A DNA stretch of 35,086 nucleotides, taken from JACKAN01 sp964502735. GTDB lineage: Bacteria > Bdellovibrionota > Bdellovibrionia > Bdellovibrionales > UBA1609. The number at the start of each line of letters is the position of its first letter. Position 1 is the stretch's first letter. Shown piece by piece: positions 6,367 through 13,994 of this stretch. The notes beneath the pieces are model-generated. The model saw nothing but the letters and a program-made list of their open reading frames with translations. It was not told the DNA's origin and did no database searches. The stretch spans positions 1-35,086 of the forward strand of contig CAZCYD010000027.1 in the NCBI GenBank assembly GCA_964502735.1, written 5' to 3'. Position numbers and translations under genes: made by a program.

Positions 6367-6399
6367 TGCAAATTATCATATTTTATACGATAATTTGCA
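6367..6399. promoter_or_regulatory. Operator-like inverted repeat at the AbiEi start
   Basis: TGCAAATTATC (6367-6377) and GATAATTTGCA (6389-6399) are perfect 11-bp inverted copies separated by 11 bp, ending one base before the antitoxin ATG at 6401. AbiEi antitoxins are known to bind inverted repeats in their own promoter and repress the operon; this is the natural candidate site. The element would also fold over the translation start, which has no obvious ribosome-binding sequence. Confidence 0.6.
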
Positions 6400-6400
6400 T

Positions 6401-7210
6401 ATGGAAACAACGGTTCTTCATTCAAAGCGTTTAATTGATTTTATGGAAAGTATCCAGAGCCGAGGCAAATATTGCTTTACAAAGCAAGAAGCCTTGGGTG
6501 CTCTGGGTATATCTGATTCAACCTTTGGTAACGCTGCCCAAAATCTTATTCAAAAATTCAAACTCATGCGAGTTAGAAATAATTTTTACGCAATTATACC
6601 ACCTGAGTATCGGGCCTCTAAAGGGTTACCCCCTACTTTTTTCATAGATCATCTTATGAAGTTTAGCGAGCAACCTTATTATGTAGGGGTCCTTTCAGCC
6701 GCAGCCCTACATGGAGCCGCACACCAATCATCTCAAGAACTTCAGGTTGTAACAAATAAGCCCTTAAGGCTTTTAGAATTAAAAAATGCTCGCATACGAT
6801 TTTTAAGTAAAAAACGTATGGAAAATACTCCCGTAGAAACTAAAAAAACTCCTACGGGAAGTTTGCAAGTCTCCACACCAGAAGCTACGGCCCTTGATTT
6901 GCTTCGCTATGTTCGTTTTGCAGGTCATCTTGATAATGTAGCAACAGTATTGATTGAACTATCTGAAGTTATGCAAGCTAAAAAGCTAATAGAAGTTGCT
7001 AAAGCTGATAATGAGTTTTCCTATGCTCAACGTCTTGGATACCTATTAGATCGTTTTGCTTCTACAAAACTCACTGAGCCACTACACACATGGCTTTCTA
7101 AACAGAATCCAAGCCCTGTTTTTCTTCGTGCCGATCAACGTAAGGGCGTTACTGAGCGCGACACCAAATGGCAGGTCTTGGTTAATACGGAGGTTGATCC
7201 AGATTTATGA
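6401..7210 (+). CDS. abiEi: AbiEi-family antitoxin / transcriptional repressor
   Basis: Antitoxin of a type IV AbiE toxin-antitoxin system (phage abortive infection), 269 aa. The N-terminal ~70 residues are a winged-helix DNA-binding domain (HSKRLIDFMESIQSRGKYCFT...ALGALGISDSTFGNAAQNLI). The rest is the AbiEi antitoxin domain, with the conserved YVGVLSAAALHGAAHQ and STPEATALDLLRY. The family represses its operon and counteracts the AbiEii nucleotidyltransferase without a stable complex. The frame is open from 6311, but family similarity begins at METTVLHSKRL (6401), directly behind the inverted repeat. Its TGA overlaps the original toxin ATG (ATGA, 7207-7210), indicating translational coupling. 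Confidence 0.88.
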   Translation: METTVLHSKRLIDFMESIQSRGKYCFTKQEALGALGISDSTFGNAAQNLIQKFKLMRVRNNFYAIIPPEYRASKGLPPTFFIDHLMKFSEQPYYVGVLSAAALHGAAHQSSQELQVVTNKPLRLLELKNARIRFLSKKRMENTPVETKKTPTGSLQVSTPEATALDLLRYVRFAGHLDNVATVLIELSEVMQAKKLIEVAKADNEFSYAQRLGYLLDRFASTKLTEPLHTWLSKQNPSPVFLRADQRKGVTERDTKWQVLVNTEVDPDL

Positions 7211-8026
7211 TTCAACAAGTTTATATTACCGAATGGCGTAATATTGCTCCATGGCTACTATCAGGTGGAACAAGACCTCGTTCTTAGTAAAGCTTTGGTG
7301 CAAATATTTTCTGACCCCTTATTCAAAGAGTCTTTTGCTTTTAGAGGTGGAACCGCTTTGCAAAAAGTTATATTTGAAAAACCAACGAGGTATTCAGAAG
7401 ATATTGATCTTGTACAAGTAAAAGTAGAGCCAATTGGGAACGCACTAAATGCACTCAAGGATTTAATTGATCCTTGGCTTGGAAAACCTAAAATAACTCG
7501 TAAAGACTCACGCGTAACTTTGATCTATAGATTTATGTCTGAAATGCCCCCTATATCTTCTTTACGTTTAAAAATAGAAATCAATACTGGAGAACACTTT
7601 AGTGTTTTTCCTCTGCAACACAGATTATTTAAGTTAGAAAGCTCATGGTTTCAAGGAGAGGCCCTTATACCCGTTTATACTATCGAAGAATTATTGGGTA
7701 CAAAACTTCGCGCTCTTTATCAAAGAAGAAAAGGACGGGATTTATATGATATGAGTATGGCCTTACAACATATTAAAAATCTTGATTGTGCAAAAGTTGT
7801 TGAGTGCTTCCAAAGATACATGGAGCATCAAGGAGTCAATGTTTCTCGTGCGCAGTACGAAGCTAATCTTCATGAGAACATAAATGATAGTACTTTTATT
7901 GAAGATATAACTCCTCTTTTAGCTCCAGGTGCGCCCAGCTATGATTCCAAAAGTGAAAGCGCAGTTGTTAATGAGAAATTTATTTCCCTACTGTCTGGCG
8001 ATCCATGGAAAGGACAAAAAAGTTGA
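7207..8026 (+). pseudogene. abiEii: AbiEii/AbiGii nucleotidyltransferase toxin, frameshifted near the start
   Basis: Toxin partner of AbiEi; family members are nucleotidyltransferases, some shown to modify tRNA. The expected start is the ATG at 7207, overlapping the antitoxin stop. It encodes a normal N-terminus, MIQQVYITEWRNIAPW, but that frame then leaves the family. From about 7256 the rest (QVEQDLVLSKAL, FRGGTALQK, SEDIDLV, EELLGTKLRALYQRRKGRDLYD, RYMEHQG...DPWKG) continues in the next frame to 8026. A small indel near 7250-7260 is therefore likely. The catalytic GGT and DID motifs are intact. The downstream frame is open from a TTG at 7244 and might still give a 260-aa product lacking the first ~16 residues. 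Alternatives are a sequencing error or rare ribosomal frameshifting. Confidence 0.82.
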
Positions 8027-8034
8027 GTAAAAAC

Positions 8035-8508
8035 ATGAAAACGAATCTTTATATTTTAGTTTTCTTATTCCTATCGGGTTGTGTATCTTTACCTCAGACA
8101 AAGTTTGATTCAACATCAAGCAAAGAGTGTTTTCATTCTGAAACTTCTTTTAATTGTGTGAAGGTTGTTGAAGTTTATGATGGAGACAGCATCTTTATTG
8201 ATCTACCTGACCAACACCCTCTTTTTGGAAAAAGAATGGGTGTGCGTATTCTGGGAATTGACACACCTGAATTAAGAACGAAAGACTCTTGCGAGAAGAA
8301 AAAAGGAGCTGAAGCAAAAGATTTTTTAACCAAAATTCTAGCTTCAGCTAAACGCATCGACATTGTTGATATTCAAAAAGATAAATATTTTAGAATCCTT
8401 GGGACGGTAAAGGCCGATGGCTTATCAGTTGCTGATGAGTTGATAAAACAAAGACTTGCCTATCCTTACTTTGGAGAAAAGAAAGTTAAGAGAAATTGGT
8501 GTAAGTAA
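8035..8508 (+). CDS. Thermonuclease-like (SNase) lipoprotein
   Basis: Predicted exported, lipid-anchored Ca2+-dependent nuclease of 157 aa. The frame opens at 8005 inside the toxin gene, but ATG 8035 gives a clean lipoprotein signal (MKTNLYILVFLFLSGC, lipobox LSGC). The staphylococcal-nuclease fold shows VVEVYDGDSIFIDL (metal-binding Asp), VRILGIDTPELR (catalytic Arg, Asp and Glu), KKKGAEAKDFL, and DKYFRILGTV (second catalytic Arg), then GLSVADELIKQRLAYPY. All the usual catalytic residues appear present. The family degrades DNA and RNA extracellularly or in the periplasm, for nutrient use or defence against incoming DNA. It follows the AbiE pair by 8 bp and may be co-transcribed. Confidence 0.85.
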   Translation: MKTNLYILVFLFLSGCVSLPQTKFDSTSSKECFHSETSFNCVKVVEVYDGDSIFIDLPDQHPLFGKRMGVRILGIDTPELRTKDSCEKKKGAEAKDFLTKILASAKRIDIVDIQKDKYFRILGTVKADGLSVADELIKQRLAYPYFGEKKVKRNWCK

Positions 8509-8580
8509 TAATTTATGATTTTTTAGACCTGAGACATATCATTTTTTAGCTAATTGAACGGCTAATCAAAAAGGGGTAAT

Positions 8581-8805
8581 ATGAACTCCAGAAAATCAGA
8601 GCCGCAAGGCTCACAGTTCTTTGAAAACAGAATAGCAGCCGAATGGGTTTGTACTAAGACCGCCGCAGCGATACTAGGCATTTCACCAAACGCTTTACGG
8701 ATTCGTAAATGCAGAGGTGAAATCAAGTGTCGGTATTTTGGAAACCAATTTAGATTCAACGTGAGCTACCTACATACGCTTTTTCGTGAACAACGAAAAA
8801 CGTGA
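8581..8805 (+). CDS. Excisionase-like small HTH protein
   Basis: Small DNA-binding protein of 74 aa, probably the recombination directionality factor of the integrase gene that follows 12 bp later. Residues ~20-65 (AAEWVCTKTAAAILGISPNALRIRKCRGEIKCRYFGNQFRFNVSYL) match the MerR/excisionase winged-helix pattern: TKTAAAILGISPNALR is the HTH, and a GNQFRF-type wing follows. AGGGG at 8571-8575 precedes the ATG. The excisionase-integrase order is typical of integrative elements. Its fold resembles the HTH fused to the reverse transcriptase at the left end of the island. Confidence 0.75.
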   Translation: MNSRKSEPQGSQFFENRIAAEWVCTKTAAAILGISPNALRIRKCRGEIKCRYFGNQFRFNVSYLHTLFREQRKT

Positions 8806-8817
8806 AAGGAATAGTTT

Positions 8818-9804
8818 ATGGGAATTAAGAAAGTTTTTGAAAACGGTAAGGCTAAGTACGAAGTCATAGTAAAAATTAGAGACAAATCTGGCAAGCAAGT
8901 AACGCGAAAGAAAAAATGGTTCTTTAGCGAAGCTGCGGCCAAAAAAGCAGAGCTTGAGTTTCGCATGGAACTTGAAGGCTACAGAACCAAGGTGACTTGG
9001 GAAAAGTGGATTGAGAGAGTTCTTGAAAAATATAGAATTGAGTATAGAGCCTCAACTTACTGGAACTACAAGCACTGCCTTAACAAGTGGTTTAACCCTT
9101 TGTGGAACAAAAAGTTTGTGGATGAAATAAAACCAAGCGATGTCCACAGTGCGGTTTTTGAGGGAGCAGCAAGTTGCTCTAGCTACACTCAAAGAGGTCT
9201 TTTAAAAATCGTAAAACGAGTTTTTAACCTCGCCATTGAAGAAGGCATTATTGTTCGCAATCCTGCTGTAGGAATTAGAGTCAGGTGCGCTGAGGCCAAT
9301 CAAGCGGTTCTTAATAAAAATGAAATTGAGATTCTGCTAAAAGAAGCTAAACGCACAGAGCATAGATTCTTCCCCCACTGGACACTTGCAATCCTTACGG
9401 GGATGCGTTCAGGTGAACTTTATAGCTTACGCTGGACAGATGTTGATTTTGTCACAGGGAAGATTTCTATAAGTAAGGCTTGGACTCGCTACAACGGGGA
9501 AGGTCCTACAAAGACCGCTAAAGCCAGGATTTGTCCAATTTCAAATGAATGCCGTAGATTCCTTGAGGAGTTGAAACTTAAAACGGCCAGAGATTCTGAG
9601 TTTGTGCTTCCCCGTTTGTGGGAGTGGCAACAGGGAGATCAGGCTAAGATTTTAAAAAACTTCTGTATCGGCTCAGCTCAATCTCTGGAAGGGCTTTTTC
9701 CTTGGCCTTGGCTTTTTCAATCACCTCGTCTGAGTGCACCCATGGATGCCAAACTAAACCCTGATTTTCTATCTCATCTTTCCAGCCTGTCGTCGCCTGA
9801 TTAG
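8818..9804 (+). pseudogene. Tyrosine recombinase (integrase), C-terminally truncated
   Basis: Phage-type integrase that would have moved the island. The N-terminal arm-binding domain (MGIKKVFENGKAKYEVIVKIRDKSG...), SAM-like core-binding domain (~58-150) and start of the catalytic domain are intact, with the first catalytic Arg in TGMRSGELYSLRW (R197) and the Lys in GPTKTAKARICPIS. After residue ~284 (KNFCIG, about base 9667) similarity ends. The expected HxLR, second His and nucleophilic Tyr are missing, and the remaining ~45 residues are out-of-phase translation of a decayed transposase. The protein should be catalytically dead, so the element is probably fixed unless another recombinase acts in trans. 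AAAGGA at 8801-8806 lies 11 nt before the ATG. Confidence 0.85.
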
Positions 9805-10130
9805 TCGTTATTGTAAATAAAACTCCTTTTTCTAATAGTTTTCTAAAGACATCCTGCTTGCAATAGGCACTGTCGGCTCCTACCCCTGAAACGGGTGCTG
9901 CCCTCTCTTAAGTCAAATCCATGACAAAACCCTTTCTGGTTAAACACCACCTGTGAATCCAGACACCAGTTTTTCTTATAATTCCAAGCCACGCCTTCCA
10001 TCTTGTTCCCACTCTGGGGGGTGATCTGTTGAATCTATATCCAAACAAACTTCACCCGGCTTAAACTCATTGGGTAAATTTTTTTCTAGAGACGCCATCA
10101 TCGACCAACTCATGTGGGACAAAAACTTAT
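9672..10130 (-). mobile_element. Decayed IS1380-type DDE transposase fragment
   Basis: On the minus strand, broken frames spell a transposase: NLPNEFKPGEVCLDIDSTDH (first catalytic Asp), then KMEGVAWNYKKNWCLDSQVVFNQ and GFCHGFDLREG, then GADSAYCKQDVFRKLLEKG, FTITTNQATTGW and KALPEIEL. The first two blocks are joined by a frameshift at a run of six G at 10016-10021, where five would restore the frame. DLREG is joined to GADSAYC with about 35 family residues missing. Both gene ends and the terminal repeats are absent. Family assignment is from memory of motif order. The fragment abuts the broken integrase and probably marks the deletion that removed its C-terminus. Confidence 0.75.
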
Positions 10131-10245
10131 TTAAACTTCAATACGAGAAACTCTTGAATCAATTTGAGCTTGCTCCCTCAAAGGAGTTTTCAAATAACAC
10201 TGCTCAAACTCAGGTGAAGATAGAGCTTTCATCAGAATTGTAATG
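10093..10245 (+). other. Orphan reading-frame tail beside the transposase remnant
   Basis: A plus-strand frame without a good start (DAIIDQLMWDKNLFKLQYEKLLNQF...) runs to a stop at 10245 and looks compositionally like the C-terminus of a real protein. It is not the missing integrase end, as it has no HxLR or Tyr motif. It may be the tail of a gene whose front was deleted with the integrase end. Between it and 10354 I see only AT-rich sequence and, overlapping the end of recD2, a short dyad GGATCAA/TTGATCC. Confidence 0.3.
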
Positions 10246-10354
10246 CCATATATGGCACTTAATTGCGACCTTAAAATCTAAGCAAGAATTCAAAAAGCTC
10301 TCAAAAAAATCGGTATTTATTTCTAGAGGGGAAGGAGCCAGGAAGGTGATGGGA

Positions 10355-12922
10355 TCAATGTTGATCCACTAAAAAAGTTAACGCCGTTTGCCTTTTTCTA
10401 TTGTCAATCTGACGAACAGCAATTCCTAAAGCCTTTCTACTGCCAACAAAGACCGCTAACTTCTTTGCCCGTGTGAGGCCTGTATATATCAGGTTTCTGA
10501 AAAGCATATTGTAATGCTGTCCAAGAACCGGAATAATTACCACCTCAAACTCACTACCTTGTGACTTGTGAATAGTTATTCCGTATGCAAGTTGTAGTTC
10601 ACTCAGATCCTCTTTATTAAAAGTCACTTCTCGCTCCCCGCCACCAGAAAATAAAACTGTGCAAGACAAATCAGTGAGGTCAACCTCCGCGATCCTACCT
10701 ATGTCCCCATTGAAAACGCCGAGGTTATAATTGTTTCTCGTTTGAATGACTCTATCACCCTCTCGTAGAACCTTTTCACCGACTTGGATCTGTTTTTTGT
10801 TAGGTGACAATGGATTGCTAATACTTTGCAATTCTTTATTTAAATTCAAAGTCCCCATGGTCCCGCGAACTTGAGGGCTTAATACCTGAATCTCAACTTT
10901 TTGCCCCAACCACTCCGAGATTGTCTTTGTGTAGAGCCTTATTATGGTATCCACTGCGGTTAAACCATATTTAATCGAAGACCAGGGGTGTACGGATTTT
11001 AGAATAGACATAAGTTGCTCCACCTCAGACTCGGCATTGGCAAGTTTAAGAAGATCAACGTTTCTAAATTTTTCAGGAATAGTAATTATAGAACCTCGAA
11101 CCTCGCTATCATCGGAACAATCCGGCCTATACAATTCATCAAACTCCAATCCACGTTCCGTCTTTTGAATGCGCCCCATCCATTGGTCTTTAAGCTTTAG
11201 AAGGCTTCCTTCTTTACCCTCCTCGAGGTGAGTTAATGTTTGATGGACCTTCCTAATAAACTTGATTTGCTCAACTGTGGCTTCATCAGCGTCAACAAAC
11301 AAACAGTCTACTCCATTTTTATAAGCCTCCGGTTCTTTCAATGGAGATGTGATTTTTGGAATCCCTCCAGAGTTGATCTCATGGGCAAACCGGATGATTG
11401 AAGACTGTTGAGCTTGTCGAAATACCTTTGTAAGTCGAAATCTTGGAATACTTTCTGCTTGCAATAAATCCGACAAGACATTACCAGCACCAACCGCTGG
11501 AAGCTGATCCGGGTCACCAATAAAAAGAACCTGAGCCGTCGGTGGCATTGCCTTTAAAAGGCTTGCGGCTAACGAGATGTCAAGCATCGAGACTTCATCT
11601 AAAATTAAGAAGTCTGTATCAACTGGATTTTCTTCATTAAACTTGAAACCATTACTCTCCGGTGCCCACTCTAAAAGCCGGTGGATAGTTTTTGCCTCAA
11701 GTCCAATAACTTCACCCATGCGCTGTGCTGCACGTCCCGTGGGAGCCGCGAGTGTGACTTTGAGTTTCATGGCTCTTAAAAGCCTCACTAACACTTCGGT
11801 GCATGTAGTTTTACCACAGCCTGGGCCTCCCGTTAAAATTGAAAAAGATTGCCCCGGAATGCCACACACAGCATTATATTGTTCCTCACTTAGCTGAATA
11901 TTTTTCTTCTCACAATACATCGAAACCCAATTATCAATTCTCTTTGAATCTACTGATTTCTTATGGCTTAAAATCTTAATTATGATTTCAGCAACATTTG
12001 CCTCATCAAAATAAAGACTCTTTGAATAATAGCAGTCTTGAAACTCGTTATCTTCTAACTGAAGCTTTCTCAAGCAAACTTGGTTTGTTGACAAAAGTTT
12101 TTTCAGTACTAAAGTCAGCCGTTCAGGTTCAATCGCTTCATTTAACAGATCTAGTGTTTTTTTGATAATTTGATTTTCACTAAGAAAACAGTGCCCATCG
12201 TCCCGGCTCGCAGACAAAACATGCTTAATCCCAGCCTCAATTCGAGGTTCACCATTTTTTGCAAACCCCATTGAAAGTGCAATTTTATCAGCTGAAAAAA
12301 AACCAATACCATAAATATCATGAGCTAGTCGATACGGGTTTTCAGAAACAAGCGAGATGGCTTGATTCCCGTAGGTCTTATATATTTTTGTAGCAAATAG
12401 AGTGCTAATTCCGTACCCTTGAAGAAATATCATCACATCTCGTATTGATCGATGCTCATCCCATGATGTCTTAATTTTTTTGAGTTTCTTTTCTGCTATA
12501 CCAGGAACATCTGCGAGCTCTTCAATGGAGTCTTCAAACACATTAAGAGTACGCCCTTTGAAATGGCGAACAATTTTTTTAGCGGTTGCCGGGCCAACAC
12601 CTGAAATGAGACCAGAACCAAGGTATTTTTCTAGAGCTGCGGTAGAAGCTGGTTTTTTCTCCACCGACTTTACCGCCTTGAATTGCTCTCCATGTTTAGC
12701 ATGATGGGACCATGAGCCCCAAAATTCCATTGTTGCGCCAGCAAAAACTCTAACCTGATGAATTAACACCGTTGTGAGACGACCAGGGTCTTTAAATGGA
12801 CTGACTTTTATAACGGCCCACCCATTTTGTTCATTATGATAGGTGATACGCTCGACAACTCCGGAGAGTCTCTCTAAGTTCGAATAATTCTGTACACTTG
12901 GCTGCTGCAAATCTAACCCCAA
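10355..12922 (-). CDS. recD2: RecD2-type ATP-dependent 5'-3' DNA helicase
   Basis: SF1B helicase of 855 aa, RecD-like but of the type found without RecBC, acting in DNA repair and replication-fork handling. The N-terminal ~100 residues are an OB-like domain (LSGVVERITYHNEQNGWAVIKV). Helix-hairpin-helix repeats follow (GLISGVGPATAKKIVRHF, LADVPGIAEKKLKKI, YGIGFFSADKIA). Walker A is GGPGCGKTT (365-373), Walker B is DFLILDEVSMLD (~437-448), motif III is GDPDQLPAVG (469-478), and the end carries the UvrD-C-like YGITIHKSQGSEF and YTGLTRAKK. Compared with the usual ~740 aa it has about 90 extra residues at ~555-650, between the motif-IV region and IQVLSP. The start is probably a TTG at 12922 with a weak GGA 3 nt upstream. 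It borders the accessory island. Confidence 0.93.
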   Translation of the reverse strand: MGLDLQQPSVQNYSNLERLSGVVERITYHNEQNGWAVIKVSPFKDPGRLTTVLIHQVRVFAGATMEFWGSWSHHAKHGEQFKAVKSVEKKPASTAALEKYLGSGLISGVGPATAKKIVRHFKGRTLNVFEDSIEELADVPGIAEKKLKKIKTSWDEHRSIRDVMIFLQGYGISTLFATKIYKTYGNQAISLVSENPYRLAHDIYGIGFFSADKIALSMGFAKNGEPRIEAGIKHVLSASRDDGHCFLSENQIIKKTLDLLNEAIEPERLTLVLKKLLSTNQVCLRKLQLEDNEFQDCYYSKSLYFDEANVAEIIIKILSHKKSVDSKRIDNWVSMYCEKKNIQLSEEQYNAVCGIPGQSFSILTGGPGCGKTTCTEVLVRLLRAMKLKVTLAAPTGRAAQRMGEVIGLEAKTIHRLLEWAPESNGFKFNEENPVDTDFLILDEVSMLDISLAASLLKAMPPTAQVLFIGDPDQLPAVGAGNVLSDLLQAESIPRFRLTKVFRQAQQSSIIRFAHEINSGGIPKITSPLKEPEAYKNGVDCLFVDADEATVEQIKFIRKVHQTLTHLEEGKEGSLLKLKDQWMGRIQKTERGLEFDELYRPDCSDDSEVRGSIITIPEKFRNVDLLKLANAESEVEQLMSILKSVHPWSSIKYGLTAVDTIIRLYTKTISEWLGQKVEIQVLSPQVRGTMGTLNLNKELQSISNPLSPNKKQIQVGEKVLREGDRVIQTRNNYNLGVFNGDIGRIAEVDLTDLSCTVLFSGGGEREVTFNKEDLSELQLAYGITIHKSQGSEFEVVIIPVLGQHYNMLFRNLIYTGLTRAKKLAVFVGSRKALGIAVRQIDNRKRQTALTFLVDQH

Positions 12923-13020
12923 GATTCCACATCAACAATTCGAAGACGAGGTGTTTTTTTATCCACGCCGGAACTGCAAGAGTTGTTGCGACTAACTTTG
13001 CAACTAACTTTATTTCCCAT
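12913..13020 (-). CDS. Possible 35-aa upstream peptide overlapping the recD2 start
   Basis: An ATG at 13020 opens a 35-codon frame (MGNKVSCKVSRNNSCSS...) whose TAG overlaps the recD2 TTG start by a few bases. GTGGA lies about 8 nt before the ATG. The overlap would suit translational coupling of recD2, which has a weak start of its own. Part of the peptide arises from a tandem 12-bp near-duplication at 12988-13011. It has three cysteines and no known motif, and may be fortuitous. Confidence 0.25.
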   Translation of the reverse strand: MGNKVSCKVSRNNSCSSGVDKKTPRLRIVDVESWG

Positions 13021-13152
13021 TCTGTATTCCACTTGATCTAGGACGAAACTATTTCCGTTCTAAGAATTTTATTTTTTGGCATTTTCTAACAAAACTTACA
13101 CCATTTGTCGCCACCTGAGAGCTACTCCATTGAAATTGGAGCTAACGGAAGC

Positions 13153-13170
13153 CCAAATCCGCAGATTTGG
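13153..13170. other. Short hairpin in the 290-bp gap before the retropepsin-like gene
   Basis: CCAAATC (13153-13159) and GATTTGG (13164-13170) form a 7-bp stem with loop CGCA. The rest of the 13021-13310 gap shows no gene and no convincing -35/-10 pair. The gap separates divergent genes, so promoters for both recD2 and the three-gene operon must lie here or close by. Confidence 0.35.
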
Positions 13171-13310
13171 TATGTAATTGCCCCCTTTGAAAACACTCTC
13201 CCCCTCACTTTATTTATCCAATTCGCGTCTGAATTTGCATCTGTCTAATAATCATGTCACGGCGCACAACAGTTAGGATTCAATAGTTAACTTGGGTATT
13301 GTTGCGAACC

Positions 13311-13994
13311 ATGAAAGTCTTGAAAATCACGCTTTTAGTTATTCTTATCTCCGTTCTAACGGGCTGCCAGCAAAAATCACTACGGGAAGACGAATCCATC
13401 ATGGAGGTCAAACAGCTATTAAAAGACCTTAATGAGTGCCACCAAACCGTCTCTGACGAGCGAGAAGACTTTATTCGCAAAGTCATACGCAACGAAATAC
13501 TTCCCGAAGTTCGTGAGATTAAACTTTACTCCAACAAAGTGGTTAAAAATCAATTGATACACAAAAGTGAAGCCATCAAAAAAACATTGATTGGTCGGGT
13601 AGAATGGATTGAAACTGAAGACGGAAAGGCCCACTTTAAGGCCCGTGTAGATACGGGAGCCCAAACTAACTCCCTCCACGCAGTTAATATAAAAGAAAAA
13701 GTTATAGATGGCGTCGAGTATGTGGAATTTGAAACTGTCGACGATGATTTAAAAAAATCTACCTTTATAGAAAAGGTTTTAAAAAAATCTACAGTTAAAA
13801 ATACGATGGGAATTTCAGAAAGCCGTTACGTAATCCAGATGTCTTTTAAGTTTGGACCCAAAATTATAAAGACAAGCGTTAATCTCAACGACCGTAGCAC
13901 CTTGCGACACAAATTTCTAATTGGCCGTAATCTTCTAATTGGAGAGTATATTGTAGATGTATCACAATCTCGTCTGCTTGGAGGTAAAAAATGA
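13311..13994 (+). CDS. Retropepsin-like (RimB/'Zn_protease' family) lipoprotein
   Basis: Predicted periplasmic lipoprotein of 227 aa with an aspartyl-protease-like domain of the family annotated as ATP-dependent zinc protease. ATG 13311 gives a lipoprotein signal ending LTGC (C19); a TTG at 13299 is also in frame but adds nothing. Residues 25-85 are helical and charged. The catalytic domain starts at TLIGRVEWIETED, with the retropepsin active-site loop RVDTGAQTNSLHA (D114), and ends with KFLIGRNLLIGEYIVDVSQSRLLG, typical of the family. It is the first gene of a coupled trio, its stop overlapping the next ATG by 4 bp. Such trios are predicted to make or process peptide-type modifications at the cell envelope. 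Zinc dependence is not evident; the DTG motif suggests an aspartyl protease. Confidence 0.82.
   Translation: MKVLKITLLVILISVLTGCQQKSLREDESIMEVKQLLKDLNECHQTVSDEREDFIRKVIRNEILPEVREIKLYSNKVVKNQLIHKSEAIKKTLIGRVEWIETEDGKAHFKARVDTGAQTNSLHAVNIKEKVIDGVEYVEFETVDDDLKKSTFIEKVLKKSTVKNTMGISESRYVIQMSFKFGPKIIKTSVNLNDRSTLRHKFLIGRNLLIGEYIVDVSQSRLLGGKK

Noticed and set aside
10093..10245. Missing integrase C-terminus displaced beyond the transposase remnant
   Set aside because: The frame has no HxLR, second His or Tyr box, so it is not the other half of the integrase.
8570..10350. tRNA gene or duplicated att core next to the integrase
   Set aside because: No cloverleaf-forming sequence or matching direct repeat was visible in the window.
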